The notes: a model not told the origin generated them from the sequence alone. 64,000 bases of DNA from Hymenobacter persicinus (GCF_004167665.1 NZ_SEWE01000020.1:1-64000); one strand, 5' to 3'. Positions 43,641 to 52,810 are shown, numbered from the stretch's first letter. Numbers and translations: made by a program.

Positions 43641-44006
43641 ATGCCCCAAGACCTCGCCTATTCGTTTGACGACGAAATTGCTTCCAAGTTTTACTACGAC
43701 TTGGACGGCAAACGCCTAGAAATTCATTTCACCGGCTGTTGGGACGTGGCCGCTGAGCACCACCATGACGGCCCCTGCCATTTACTCATTCACCAGTGGA
43801 CCGATGCCCGCTGCCAAGACGTGCGACACGAGGAGGGCAACGTCAAGCCCCACCGGTTTGAGCCCTTGGAAAACGGCATGGGCATCGTCAGCCTGCTGCT
43901 CTCCCTCAACTGGACCACCGAGGGATTAGAATTGATGGTCAACACAATCGACGACCGCTATCTGCTGCTCCGATTTGCCAACCCGTCTGTGGAAGTGGTT
44001 CTGTAG
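43641..44006 (+). CDS. Hypothetical protein, possible immunity-type
   Basis: A 121-aa soluble protein: SFDDEIASKFYYDLDGKRLEIHFTGCWD, then PCHLLIHQWTDARCQD and GLELMVNTIDDRYLLLRFAN. The pattern YDLxxKxLEIHFTGCWD is like a small beta-rich immunity or DUF protein, but I cannot name it. I start at MPQDLAYS; the frame opens further upstream through the repeat R5. Confidence 0.5.
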   Translation: MPQDLAYSFDDEIASKFYYDLDGKRLEIHFTGCWDVAAEHHHDGPCHLLIHQWTDARCQDVRHEEGNVKPHRFEPLENGMGIVSLLLSLNWTTEGLELMVNTIDDRYLLLRFANPSVEVVL

Positions 44007-44378
44007 CTAAGCAACTACAGAAACGCTCCTTTTCCTGAACAGCTCGTGGTGGATGGCTGTAAGCCTTCTACGGTCCAGATTGAGTTCAAAAAACTGGTTC
44101 AGTTAACTAAGTACAAGAAACGCACTCTGGACATGAGTTTCGTGAACTCTCCAGACGTAGGGGTTGCCCTACCTTGCCGGTACCTCTCTGACTCATCTGT
44201 TGAGCAAATGAAGCGCTGTTTTCTGCCTCGGCTCAATCTCTAGTCTGGTTGCCTGGTACCATTGCCCCGTTCCGTGGGCCTTGGCAGCTATAAACTCCCC
44301 TGCTCGGCTCTGTCAACTCCAAAACGCAAACAGGGCACCCGTCACCGGGTGCCCTGTTTCCTTACCAGTCCTGCCCGG
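44007..44378. other. Non-coding stretch after the small-gene row
   Basis: No convincing gene. A 65-codon open frame at 44046-44243 has no family signature or clear start. A decayed repeat-like piece (CTCCTTTTCCTGAAC near 44025) follows the last small gene. A terminator hairpin lies at its right end. Confidence 0.4.
44328..44359 (-). terminator. Terminator of the 44379 gene
   Basis: Perfect 14-bp stem (AAACAGGGCACCCG / CGGGTGCCCTGTTT) with a four-base loop, 20 bp beyond the 3' end of the minus-strand gene. Confidence 0.8.
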
Positions 44379-45095
44379 CTACCCCTTCTTCTCCGCCGGC
44401 TTCCCCTCCCGCTCCTGCCGCACGCGCTTGAGGACCTGGCTTAGGGTGTAGTCGGCTTTCTTGGCTTTGTCGGAGCGGGCGTAGAGGGCCTTGCCATCGG
44501 TGAGCAGGTGGGTGATGGGCTTGTAGAGGGCGTTGAGCGTGGCCGTGTTGTCCTGGGTATGGCCTTTCTGGTTGCTCAGCTGGGTGCCCCGCCCGGTGGT
44601 TTCGGCCACCAGCGCCTCGTCGAGGGTTTGGAGCTGGGCGGTGTCAGCCGCCTTGTGGCCTTTTTTGCCCAGGGCCGCTGCATTGGCGGCCACATTCTGC
44701 AACAGCGTTTTCAGGGCGGCTTCCAGGGCCGGGTGGTCGTCCTCGTTGCGGGCCTGCCGGGCGGCCACCACGCCGAAGCGCTTGGCCGGCACCGTCAGCC
44801 CCTCGGCCCGGCGTACGCGGGCCTCCAGGAAATCCAGCTGCTGGGGCAGTTGCTCGTACAGCTCCCGGAGGCGCTGGGTAAAGGCGGCGGCCTTGGCAAT
44901 CTGTACCGAGGTTTCCTCCAGCGCGTCGGCGGCGGCATAGCGCTGGTCGTAGTCCGTCAGAAAGGCGGCGGTGTAGTCGTCGGGCAGCAGGGCCCGGAAG
45001 TCGGCCTGGTCGCGCACGTAGCTGGCGCGCAGCAACCGGGCCAGGGGCACCAGCTCATCAATCCGGCAGGAAAAATCACGCGTAACGGTTTTCAT
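44379..45095 (-). CDS. Hypothetical helical protein
   Basis: A 238-aa protein I cannot name. It is mostly helical, with RIDELVPLARLLRASYVRDQADFRALLPDDY near the start, and a basic C-terminus (KRVRQEREGKPAEKKG). No signal peptide. I start it at the ATG of MKTVTRDFS; the frame stays open for 82 more codons through a hydrophobic segment and the 21-bp repeat array, giving heptads like LRTLRKS, so a longer product is possible. Confidence 0.6.
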   Translation of the reverse strand: MKTVTRDFSCRIDELVPLARLLRASYVRDQADFRALLPDDYTAAFLTDYDQRYAAADALEETSVQIAKAAAFTQRLRELYEQLPQQLDFLEARVRRAEGLTVPAKRFGVVAARQARNEDDHPALEAALKTLLQNVAANAAALGKKGHKAADTAQLQTLDEALVAETTGRGTQLSNQKGHTQDNTATLNALYKPITHLLTDGKALYARSDKAKKADYTLSQVLKRVRQEREGKPAEKKG

Positions 45096-45165
45096 AAATA
45101 GCATAGGTAAGAAGTTGAACAATAGGGGTAATATAGAAAAATAGCCGGGCACCCTCAACCCCACC

Positions 45166-45354
45166 GTCCGCAACGATTTCCGGAGCGTCCGCAGGAGCTT
45201 CCGGGCCGTCCGCAAGAGCTTCCGGAGTGTCCGCAAGGACTTCCGGAGCGTCCGCAGAAGGTTCCGTACTGTCCGCAAGAGCTTCCGGGGCATCCGCAAG
45301 GGGTTCCGGGCTGTCCTCAGGAGGCTCCGGAACGTCCGCAAGCCCTTTCCGGCC
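45166..45354. repeat. 21-bp tandem repeat (nine units)
   Basis: Nine units in exact 21-bp register, beginning at 45166, 45187, 45208, 45229, 45250, 45271, 45292, 45313 and 45334, consensus GTCCGCAAGAGCTTCCGGAG plus one base, with point changes in each. It lies between the divergent 44379 and 45422 genes. Since 21 bp is seven codons, three frames remain open; none looks like a known protein. The stretch 45096-45421 has no other feature. Confidence 0.8.
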
Positions 45355-45421
45355 CGGCGCGCCCGGCATAGTAGAAGCAGAATATTACCTTCGCCCGTCC
45401 GCCGCCTTCTATCCCGTACGC

Positions 45422-45970
45422 ATGCCCACTCCCACGCCCCACCACCCCGTCCCGGTCCTCGAAACCGCCCACCTGTGGCTGCGCGGCTACTCCCCCGCCG
45501 ATTTGCCCGCCTTCGTGGCCATGTTTCAGCAGCCCGAGTTTTACCGCTACCTCACCGGCAAACCCATGAGCGAAGAAGACGTCTGGAGCACGCTCATGCG
45601 CAGCGCCGGCCACTGGACGCTGCGGGGCTTCGGCTTCTGGGCCGTGGAGGAAAAGGCCACCGGCCGCTTTATCGGCTCCATCGGCTTCGTGGACCGCAAG
45701 CGCACCTTGGAGCCCGCCATCGGCGAAGCCCCCGAAATCGGCTGGGTGCTGGACTCGGCCGTGCACGGCAAGGGCTACGCCACCGAGGCCGTGCGGGCCG
45801 TGCTGGCCTGGGGGGATGCCCACTTTCAGGGTGCCCGCACCGTCTGCCTGATGGACCCGGCCAACGAAGCCTCCCGCCGCGTGGCCGAGAAGTTTGGCTA
45901 CCGCGAATACGCCCGCACCACCTACCACGGCGAGCCGGCCGTGCTGCTGGAGCGCCCCGCCCAACGCTAA
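45422..45970 (+). CDS. GNAT N-acetyltransferase (RimJ/RimL-like)
   Basis: A 182-aa acetyl-CoA-dependent acetyltransferase of the RimJ/RimL group. ETAHLWLRGYSPADLPAF opens the domain; EIGWVLDSAVHGKGYATEAVRAVL contains the acetyl-CoA-binding motif (G-K-G-Y-A-T); NEASRRVAEKFGYREY is the usual motif B. The acceptor cannot be told: N-termini, amino acids or small molecules are all known. Starts at MPTPTPHH, 70 bp after the 21-bp repeats. Confidence 0.85.
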   Translation: MPTPTPHHPVPVLETAHLWLRGYSPADLPAFVAMFQQPEFYRYLTGKPMSEEDVWSTLMRSAGHWTLRGFGFWAVEEKATGRFIGSIGFVDRKRTLEPAIGEAPEIGWVLDSAVHGKGYATEAVRAVLAWGDAHFQGARTVCLMDPANEASRRVAEKFGYREYARTTYHGEPAVLLERPAQR

Positions 45971-46019
45971 AGCTTTCGGCGGCAGCCTTGCCAGGCAGCA
46001 CCCCGCCGGGCCGCGGGGC

Positions 46020-46538
46020 TCACGTGCCCAGGCCCGCCTTCAGCACCCGCACCGTGACGAGCAGCTGGCCCAAATGGCGCATGGTGTGCTCGGCGGCGTG
46101 CACCAGCAGGCCCAGCACCGTGGAAGGCAGCTGGGCCCGGCCTACCCCGCGCCCGTCGGTGAGCGTGCTGGCCGGGGTGGCGCGCAGTTGGGCCAGCGCC
46201 GCCTCGACCTGCCGGCTGAACTGCTCAACCAGCGCGGCCGCAGTACCGGGGCCCTGCCCTTCCGCCGCCAGATACGCCAGCTGGGTCGGGCTCAGGGCTT
46301 CGGCGCGGGCGTAGGTCAGCAGGCGGTCCAGCACGCCGGTCAGGTGCTGGAGGTGGAAGCCCGGGGAAGCCAGCCCGGCCGGCTTTTCCCAGAGCAGGTC
46401 GTCGGGGAAGTCAGCTAGCAGGGCCTGGAGCTCTTCGCGGGCCTGGAGCAGGGCGTGGGCCACGGGTTGGAGCAGCACGGGCACATCGGGCAGCGAACCG
46501 CGCAGCCACACTTCGGGCAGGTGGGGAGAGGAAGTCAT
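46020..46538 (-). CDS. DinB-like four-helix protein
   Basis: A 172-aa DinB/YfiT-fold protein. Two of the three metal-binding histidines are visible in FHLQHLTGVLDRLL and HAAEHTMRHLGQLL (H-x3-H). The superfamily includes thiol-dependent S-transferases and nickel-binding proteins. Starts at MTSSPHLPE. Convergent with the GNAT gene and divergent from the aminotransferase. Confidence 0.75.
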   Translation of the reverse strand: MTSSPHLPEVWLRGSLPDVPVLLQPVAHALLQAREELQALLADFPDDLLWEKPAGLASPGFHLQHLTGVLDRLLTYARAEALSPTQLAYLAAEGQGPGTAAALVEQFSRQVEAALAQLRATPASTLTDGRGVGRAQLPSTVLGLLVHAAEHTMRHLGQLLVTVRVLKAGLGT

Positions 46539-46662
46539 GCCGGGCAAACCGCGCCGGGCTGCCGGTTGTTGGAAACTTTCGGCCGGAGGCCGCTCATGGC
46601 GAAATCAGTTTACCCCGCCCGAGTTGGAGGGCTTTGCCGCGGCCGTGGTCTATATTGCCGCC

Positions 46663-47859
46663 ATGTTGGAAGTATCGCAGCGCGGGCAGGCCATGCCCTG
46701 GTCGCCTTTTCGCAAGCTCACCCCCTACGCCGATGCTGCCAAGCGCCAGGGCGTCGTGGTGCACCACCTCAACATCGGCCAGCCCGACATCGAAACCCCG
46801 CCCGCGGTGCTGGCGGCCGTGCAGCAGGCCGATATCCGGGTGCTGGAGTACAGTCCCAGCGGGGGCCACGACTCCTACCGCCGCAAGCTGGCCGGCTACT
46901 ACCAGGGCGTGGGCCTCGACGTGACGGCCGACGACATTCTCATCACGGCCGGGGGCAGTGAGGCCATTCTGTTTGCCTTTTTGGCCTGCCTCAATCCCGG
47001 CGACGAGGTCATCATTCCCGAGCCCTTCTACGGGGCCTACCCCTCGTTTGCGGTGGCCGCCGGCGTCCGGATCGTGCCCGTGCCGGCTTACCTGGAGCAG
47101 GACTACGCCCTGCCCCCCATTGCCGAAATGGAGCGCGTGATTACGCCCCGCACCCGGGCCGTGCTGATCTGCAACCCCAACAACCCCACCGGCTACGTCT
47201 ACAGCCGGGCCGAGCTGGAGCAGGTGCGCGAGCTGTGCTTGCGCCACCACCTGTTTCTGCTTTCCGACGAGGCCTACCGCGAGTTCAGCTACGACGCGCC
47301 CGCCCTCAGCGCCCTGCACCTGCCCGGCCTCGACCAACACGTGGTGTTGCTCGACACCATCTCGAAGCGCTACAGCGCCTGCGGGGCCCGGCTCGGGGCA
47401 TTGGTGACCAAGAACAAGGCCCTGGCCGAAGCCGCCCTCAAGTTTGCCCAGATGCGGGTGAGTCCGCCCGCGCTGGCCCAGCTGCTGGGCGAGGCCGCCA
47501 CCGAGCTGCCTGCCACCTACTTCGACACCACCAAGGCCGAGTACCAACGCCGCCGCGACCTGCTCGTGGCCCGGCTGCGGGCCATGCAGGGCGTGCGGTG
47601 CCCGGTGCCGAGCGGGGCATTTTACGTGATGGCCGAGCTGCCCGTCGAGGATACGGCGGCCTTCGCGCAGTGGCTGCTGGAGGAGTTTCGCCACGAGGGC
47701 CAGACCCTGATGATTTCGCCGGCGACCGGCTTTTACGCCACCCCGGGCCGGGGCCGCCGCGAAGCCCGCCTGGCTTACGTGCGCCACGCCGACGTGCTCC
47801 ACCGGGCCATGGACTGCCTGGCGCTGGCCCTGGAGCAGTATCCGGGTCGGCGCGAGTAG
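46663..47859 (+). CDS. Class I/II PLP-dependent aminotransferase
   Basis: A 398-aa fold-type I aminotransferase. Family marks: HHLNIGQPDIETPP at the start, GGSEAILFAFLACLNPGDEV, NPNNPTGYVYS, LSDEAYREFSYD, and the PLP-lysine in SKRYSACGARLG. Probable role is amino-acid transamination, aspartate- or aromatic-type. The start is the ATG of MLEVSQRGQAMPWSPF; the frame is open to 46537, but that part is unlike the family. Confidence 0.88.
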   Translation: MLEVSQRGQAMPWSPFRKLTPYADAAKRQGVVVHHLNIGQPDIETPPAVLAAVQQADIRVLEYSPSGGHDSYRRKLAGYYQGVGLDVTADDILITAGGSEAILFAFLACLNPGDEVIIPEPFYGAYPSFAVAAGVRIVPVPAYLEQDYALPPIAEMERVITPRTRAVLICNPNNPTGYVYSRAELEQVRELCLRHHLFLLSDEAYREFSYDAPALSALHLPGLDQHVVLLDTISKRYSACGARLGALVTKNKALAEAALKFAQMRVSPPALAQLLGEAATELPATYFDTTKAEYQRRRDLLVARLRAMQGVRCPVPSGAFYVMAELPVEDTAAFAQWLLEEFRHEGQTLMISPATGFYATPGRGRREARLAYVRHADVLHRAMDCLALALEQYPGRRE

Positions 47860-47943
47860 GCGGCAAGGGCGGTGGGCTGCGGATAAATTCCGTTCTTATG
47901 GCTCAAATCCTGGTTTTATCCGCCCCTCCACCACACGTTTTTG

Positions 47944-48603
47944 ATGCAAGCACATTCCACTCCCGTCGCCGAGGCCCCCGTGGGCAAGAAGAACTCCCTG
48001 GCTCTGCGCCTCTGGCACTGGGGCAGCGCGGCCGTTATTTCGGGCCTGCTGACCACCATTCTGTTTCTGAAAGTCATTCTCAAGACCAAGTCCCTGGGGC
48101 CCGAGTTTCAGGGTCTGTTGCAGAAAGACGGTCTGGTCCTGAGTCAGCAGCAGGCCCGTGGGCTCACCCACGCCATTGCGGAGCGCATCTGGGACTGGCA
48201 CATCTACCTGGGCCTGACGCTGACGTTTCTGCTGCTGTTTCGCATCGTGCTGGAGTTTTTCCAGCGGGGCCGGCAGCGGTTTTCGGTGAAGCTGAGCACG
48301 GCGCGCCAGTATTTCCGCCAGCAGGGCGCCGACTTGCAGGATGCCCGCCACTCCCTGGCCGTGAAGTACTCCTACCTGGTGTTCTATCTGATGCTGGTCG
48401 TGATGGTCGTCACGGGCCTGATGCTGACCTACGCCGACGACGTGGAGGCCCTGCACAAGCTGGAGCACACCGTGAAGGAAGTACACAACGTGAACATGTA
48501 CCTGATTCTGACCTTTATCGTGCTCCACATCGGGGGCGTGGTGTGGTCGGAGCAAACCAAGGGCAAGGGCATCGTGTCGGACATGATTAACGGCGGCCAA
48601 TAG
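47944..48603 (+). CDS. Cytochrome b561-type membrane protein
   Basis: A 219-aa membrane protein of the cytochrome b561/Ni-hydrogenase cytochrome-b group with four to five helices. His residues placed for bis-heme ligation: RLWHWGSA in helix 1, WDWHIYLGLTL in helix 2, HNVNMYLILTFIVLHIGGVVW in the last helix. Likely passes electrons from quinol to a periplasmic partner, which is not found nearby. Starts at the ATG of MQAHSTPV; the preceding TTG is less likely. Confidence 0.75.
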   Translation: MQAHSTPVAEAPVGKKNSLALRLWHWGSAAVISGLLTTILFLKVILKTKSLGPEFQGLLQKDGLVLSQQQARGLTHAIAERIWDWHIYLGLTLTFLLLFRIVLEFFQRGRQRFSVKLSTARQYFRQQGADLQDARHSLAVKYSYLVFYLMLVVMVVTGLMLTYADDVEALHKLEHTVKEVHNVNMYLILTFIVLHIGGVVWSEQTKGKGIVSDMINGGQ

Positions 48604-48669
48604 CCCGGGTCCCGCCACTTGCCGGTATCTTTACCCTTCGTTATCTCCCACCTTTCCACTGGTTAGTAC

Positions 48670-50217
48670 ATGCGTACTTTTTTACTGAAAATGGGCCTGG
48701 GGCTCGGCGGCTTGCTGCTGGGCGGGGCCCACTCCGCGGCGGCGCAGACGGCGGCGCCGGCCAACCGCTTCGTCACCGACAGCCTGGACCGCTACGTGCA
48801 GCGGGGCCTGAAACAGTGGGAACTGCCGGGCCTGGCCATCGTGGTGGTGAAGGACGGCAAGGTGGTCGTCAGCAAGGGCTACGGCGTGCGGGCCGTGGGC
48901 AAACCCGAGCCCGTGGACGCCAACACGCTGTTCATGATTGCCTCCAACACCAAGCTCTTCACCGGCACGGCCCTGGCCAACCTCGACGAGCAGAAAAAGA
49001 TTGCCCTCGACGACCGGGTCACGAAGTATTTGCCCGGCTACCAGCTCTACGACTCGGCCGCCTCCCGCCTGGTCACGGTGCGCGACCTGATGGGCCACCA
49101 CTTCGGCTTCAAGACTTTCCAGGGCGACTTCACGTTCTTCAACTCCAACCTCAGCCGCGAGGACATCATCTACCGCATGCGGCTGATGAAGCCCGGCGGG
49201 CAGTTTCGGCGCGAGTACGGCTACTGCAACTCCGGCTTCGTGGCCGCGGGCCAGGTGATTCCGGCCGCTACCGGCGGCACCACCTGGGAGGAATACGTGC
49301 GCCAGAACATCCTGCGGCCCCTGGGCATGACCAGCACCTCGATGAACTCCCAGGGCTTTGAGCAGCAGCCCAACCACGCCCTGGCCTACTCCAACACCTT
49401 CGGCCCCCTGGCCCAGGTGCCCATTGACAACTGGGACAACATGGGCCCCTGCGCCAGCATGACGTCCAACGTGACGGACCTGGGCAAGTGGCTGCAGATG
49501 CAGCTCGACTCGGGCCGCTACCAGGGCCAGCGCGTGCTACCCTGGAACGTGCTGCGCAAAACCCGGGACGCCAACACCCTGCTCAGCACCCGCAAGTCGC
49601 CGGCGCTGCCTACCCACTTCACCACCTACGGCCTGGGTGTGCTCAGCACCGACTACAACGGCAAGCAGGTGTTCTGGCACACCGGCGGGGCCTCGGGCCA
49701 GGTCAGCAACGTGTGCTTCGTGCCGGAAGCCGGCCTGGGCATTGCCATCCTGACCAACAACGACAACCAAAGCTTCTTCGAGGCCCTGCGCTACCAGATT
49801 CTGGACAGCTACCTGGGCGTGCCCTACACCGACCGGAGCGCGTTTTTTCTGAAGCGCGCCAAGGCTGCCCGCCTCGCCGACGACCCCACCAAGAAGCTCG
49901 ACGCCCGGGTGGCCAAGAAAGCCAAGCTGCCGATGAAGCTCGAGGCCTACGCCGGCAGCTTCGAAAATGCGCTGTTTGGCTCGGTTATCATTGCGCCCAA
50001 AAACAAGCAGCAGCTGCTCGTGCGCTTTCCCACCCACCCCGGCCTCACCGCCACGCTCGACTACATGGATGGCAACGAGTTTCGCTGCACCTACTCCAAC
50101 CTCGTGTTTGGGGTACAGCCAGCCATTTTCAAAGTCGAAGGCGGTAAGGTAACGGGCGTGCAGCTGCAGGCCAACGACTACGTAGAAGAAGACCCCTACC
50201 TGTTCACGAAGCGCTAG
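48670..50217 (+). CDS. Serine hydrolase (class C beta-lactamase-like)
   Basis: A 515-aa exported protein with signal peptide to about residue 25 (LLLGGAHSAAAQ). The class-C/DD-peptidase motifs are present: S-x-x-K as SNTK near residue 96, Y-x-N as YCN near 183, HTG near 336. A C-terminal beta domain of about 110 residues follows (DUF3471-like). Members are esterases, D-aminopeptidases or penicillin-binding; no drug-resistance role can be inferred. Confidence 0.85.
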   Translation: MRTFLLKMGLGLGGLLLGGAHSAAAQTAAPANRFVTDSLDRYVQRGLKQWELPGLAIVVVKDGKVVVSKGYGVRAVGKPEPVDANTLFMIASNTKLFTGTALANLDEQKKIALDDRVTKYLPGYQLYDSAASRLVTVRDLMGHHFGFKTFQGDFTFFNSNLSREDIIYRMRLMKPGGQFRREYGYCNSGFVAAGQVIPAATGGTTWEEYVRQNILRPLGMTSTSMNSQGFEQQPNHALAYSNTFGPLAQVPIDNWDNMGPCASMTSNVTDLGKWLQMQLDSGRYQGQRVLPWNVLRKTRDANTLLSTRKSPALPTHFTTYGLGVLSTDYNGKQVFWHTGGASGQVSNVCFVPEAGLGIAILTNNDNQSFFEALRYQILDSYLGVPYTDRSAFFLKRAKAARLADDPTKKLDARVAKKAKLPMKLEAYAGSFENALFGSVIIAPKNKQQLLVRFPTHPGLTATLDYMDGNEFRCTYSNLVFGVQPAIFKVEGGKVTGVQLQANDYVEEDPYLFTKR

Positions 50218-50242
50218 GCCAGGAAGCCAGCACCTACTCAAT

Positions 50243-50274
50243 GCCGCCCGGGAGTTGTTCCGGGCGGCTTTTTT
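50243..50274 (+). terminator. Terminator after the serine hydrolase
   Basis: Perfect 9-bp stem GCCGCCCGG / CCGGGCGGC, eight-base loop and T6 run. Confidence 0.85.
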
Positions 50275-50445
50275 AGTGGGCGGCGGGCCCGGAATAGCTC
50301 CGGCCGAAAGCCGCGTTTCTGCCGGCCGGGTGTTATCTTGAACTGCGGAAAGCTCCGGCAAATCAGCAGTTGCGGCCCGCCGGAGTTTCCGGCCTGATTT
50401 TTAACAGCTCGGCCCTGTCTTTCCGCCTTCCAACGTTACTGCACC

Positions 50446-50940
50446 ATGCTTGCACGTTTTCTTGTTCCCGGCCTGCTGCTGACGGGCCTGCTGGGCTTCA
50501 CCGCCTTCCGGCCCGCCCCCGTTACGCCGCCCGCCACCATTTCCCTGCGCATCAACGGCCTGCCCATTGCCACCGACACGCTCGGCTCCCGGCTGTTTGT
50601 GGGTGCCAACCACACGCTGCGCCTGAACGTGATTCGGGCCAATGACCCCGATGGCGAAGGACTGACCATTCTCATCGACCGATTTCCGCTCACGCCCGGC
50701 ACCTACGCCTTCCAGGAAATTCTGAGCGGGCACAACCGCGACGCTTCCTACCGCTACAACGAGGTGGCCGCCTATTCCAAATCCTGCCCCGACAACCCCG
50801 GTATGGTCAAAATCACGGCCGTCGATACCGTGCACCATGTGCTGACGGGCACCTACCATTGCCAGGTCTGCGAGTCGGGCAAAGGGGCGCGGCGCTTCAC
50901 GATGACCGGCTCGTTCAACTTTCCCTACGAGGAGGAATAG
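50446..50940 (+). CDS. Exported hypothetical protein
   Basis: A 164-aa protein with a signal-like N-terminus (MLARFLVPGLLLTGLLGF) and a beta-rich body: SLRINGLPIATDTL, TYAFQEILSGHN, KITAVDTVHHVLTGTYHCQVCESGKG. Two Cys (CQVC) near the end may bind metal or form a disulfide. The pattern G.lPI.TDTL...LtGTf... resembles Bacteroidota periplasmic DUF proteins of the DUF6252 type; not firmly assigned. Confidence 0.55.
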   Translation: MLARFLVPGLLLTGLLGFTAFRPAPVTPPATISLRINGLPIATDTLGSRLFVGANHTLRLNVIRANDPDGEGLTILIDRFPLTPGTYAFQEILSGHNRDASYRYNEVAAYSKSCPDNPGMVKITAVDTVHHVLTGTYHCQVCESGKGARRFTMTGSFNFPYEEE

Positions 50941-50966
50941 CGGCAAATGCGCCCCCCGAGAACAAA

Positions 50967-51003
50967 AAACGGCCCTCCCGAATCAGATTCGGGAGGGCCG
51001 TTT
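50967..51003. terminator. Bidirectional terminator
   Basis: An 18-bp inverted repeat (left arm AAACGGCCCTCCCGAATC), nearly loopless, with A-run and T-run on either side. Shared by the 50446 gene (+) and the alcohol dehydrogenase gene (-). Confidence 0.85.
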
Positions 51004-51033
51004 AGATTGGGGGCCAGAAGCTGAAACCGGAGC

Positions 51034-52077
51034 TTACAGCGTAGCCATGTCAATCACGAAGCGGTAGTGCACGTCGCCTTTCAGCATCCGCTCATAGGCC
51101 TCGTTGATTTGACTCATGGGAATAACTTCCACGTCGGACATGATATTGTGCTCGGCGCAGAAATCCAGCATTTCCTGGGTTTCGGCAATGCCGCCAATCA
51201 GCGAACCGGCCACGCGGCGGCGCTTGGCAATCAGGTTGAAGGCGTGCAGCTGGGGCGCTTCCGGGGGCACGCCCAGCAGAATCATGGTCCCGTCGCGGCG
51301 CAGCAGGTTCACGTACTGGCTCAGATCCAGCGGGGCCGACACGGTGTTGATGATGAAGTCGAAGTAGTTGGTGACGCTCTTGAGCTGGTCGGCGTCCTTG
51401 GTTACCACAAACTTGTGGGCGCCCAGCTCTTTGGCGTCGGCCTCCTTGTTGGGCGAGGTGCTCAGCACAGTTACTTCGGCACCCATGGCGGCAGCCAGCT
51501 TCACGGCCATGTGGCCCAGCCCGCCCAGGCCCATTACGCCCACGCGGTGGCCGGCGCCCACGTTCCACTGCCGCAGGGGCGAATAGGTGGTGATGCCGGC
51601 GCAGAGCAGGGGCGCCACGCGCTCCAGGGCCAGCTTCTCGGATACCTTGAGCACGAAATGCTCATTGACCACAATCTGGTTGGCGTAGCCGCCCTGGGTG
51701 GTTTTGCCGGTTTCCTTCTCGATACCGTTGTAAGTACCCGTGAAGCCGACTTCGCAGTATTGCTCGAGGTCTTCCTGGCAGCTGGGGCAGGTGCGGCAGG
51801 AGTCCACCATGCAGCCCACGCCGGCCAGGTCGCCGGCCTGGAAGCTCTTCACATGGTCGCCGACGGCCACCACCCGGCCCACAATTTCGTGGCCCGGCAC
51901 GAGCGGGAACATCGAGCCGCCCCACTCGTCGCGCACCTGGTGCAGGTCGGAGTGGCAGACGCCGCAGAACAGGATTTCAATTTGCACGTCGTGGGGGCCC
52001 ACGTCGCGGCGCTCAAAGGAGTAAGGTTCGAGGGGTACGTTCACGGCCGGGGCCGCGTAGCCTTTTGCTGCAATCAT
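51034..52077 (-). CDS. Zinc-dependent alcohol/aldehyde dehydrogenase (YahK/CAD-like)
   Basis: A 347-aa NADP-type medium-chain dehydrogenase. Catalytic zinc motifs: CGVCHSDLH and GHEIVGRV. Structural zinc: CRTCPSCQEDLEQYC. Rossmann fold: GLGGLGHMAVKLAAAMGAEV. Size and motifs match the cinnamyl-alcohol-dehydrogenase-like group, reducing aldehydes with NADPH. Monocistronic. Confidence 0.9.
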   Translation of the reverse strand: MIAAKGYAAPAVNVPLEPYSFERRDVGPHDVQIEILFCGVCHSDLHQVRDEWGGSMFPLVPGHEIVGRVVAVGDHVKSFQAGDLAGVGCMVDSCRTCPSCQEDLEQYCEVGFTGTYNGIEKETGKTTQGGYANQIVVNEHFVLKVSEKLALERVAPLLCAGITTYSPLRQWNVGAGHRVGVMGLGGLGHMAVKLAAAMGAEVTVLSTSPNKEADAKELGAHKFVVTKDADQLKSVTNYFDFIINTVSAPLDLSQYVNLLRRDGTMILLGVPPEAPQLHAFNLIAKRRRVAGSLIGGIAETQEMLDFCAEHNIMSDVEVIPMSQINEAYERMLKGDVHYRFVIDMATL

Positions 52078-52114
52078 CTAAGGTAGTCTTGAGGAAAAAA
52101 ATCAGAGTGAACCA

Positions 52115-52810
52115 TTACAACCCCGCGCCAGCGGGAAGGTTTGCTGCGGTGGGCCGGCTGGCCGTCGTCTGGCGCCGGGCCGCATCGACCTGGGCCCGCA
52201 TGCGCTCCAAGGACTGGTGGGCGAAGCGGCGCTGCAGCATGCGGCCGAACAGCTTGAAGCCGAACCAGTAGAAGGGGTTGCGGATGCGTCCCGGCTGGGA
52301 AAAGGCGTGAATGTGGAACGTGACCCGGCCGGTGCCCAGATTTTTGTGCACCGTGAACTCAATCTGCCCCCGCTCGAAGTGGCCTTCCAGGGTACGGTAG
52401 TTGTAGCCCCAGACCTGCTCCTGCCCGCCGTCGGGCAGCTTACGCGCTTCGTCGGTGACGCCGCCGATGCGCACGCCAAACCAGAAGGTGAAGAACAGAA
52501 ACTGGGCCCGCAGCACCATGGTGCGGTCTTCCAGCGGGGCGTCGGGCACGAAGATGCCGGTAATCAGGTCGGAGGGTGGAAAGGTGTAGGCGCGCAAAAT
52601 TTGTTGAGCGGCCTGCCAGGAGCCGCCGGGCGCGGGCGGTCCGGGAGCCTCGGCGGGCAGCTCGGTTTCGTAGTCGTCGATGCGCCAGCCGTTTTCGGCG
52701 GTGTACTCGCTGGTGCGCTCCAGGTCGAAGTTGACCTTGGCCTTGCTGAACGCTTCGAGCCGGGCTTTCTGCACCTCCCAGAGCGGAAGCGCGGGGGAGT
52801 TAGTGGCCAT
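52115..52810 (-). CDS. DUF1990-family protein (second of two)
   Basis: A 231-aa cytosolic protein with the DUF1990 pattern: YTFPPSDLITGIFVPDAPLEDRTM, FFTFWFGVRIGGVTDEAR, GYNYRTLEGHFERGQIEFTV and FHIHAFSQPGRIRNPFYW. Function unknown. Starts at MATNSPALPLWEVQK. It overlaps the upstream DUF1990-like gene by 11 bp, so translation is probably coupled. Confidence 0.7.
   Translation of the reverse strand: MATNSPALPLWEVQKARLEAFSKAKVNFDLERTSEYTAENGWRIDDYETELPAEAPGPPAPGGSWQAAQQILRAYTFPPSDLITGIFVPDAPLEDRTMVLRAQFLFFTFWFGVRIGGVTDEARKLPDGGQEQVWGYNYRTLEGHFERGQIEFTVHKNLGTGRVTFHIHAFSQPGRIRNPFYWFGFKLFGRMLQRRFAHQSLERMRAQVDAARRQTTASRPTAANLPAGAGL

Noticed and set aside
44046-44243. 65-codon open frame
   Set aside because: No recognisable family, unclear start, in a stretch with a decayed repeat. 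Left as non-coding.
45166-45354. CRISPR array
   Set aside because: Units are 21 bp in direct tandem with no spacers, and no cas genes are present. No CRISPR array was seen anywhere in the window.
45227-45421. N-terminal extension of the GNAT protein through the 21-bp repeats
   Set aside because: The extension is low-complexity (Ser/Ala/Gly heptads) and the GNAT domain begins properly at 45422.
48670-50217. True beta-lactamase resistance gene
   Set aside because: The motifs are shared by many esterases and peptidases, and the extra C-terminal domain is not typical of AmpC.
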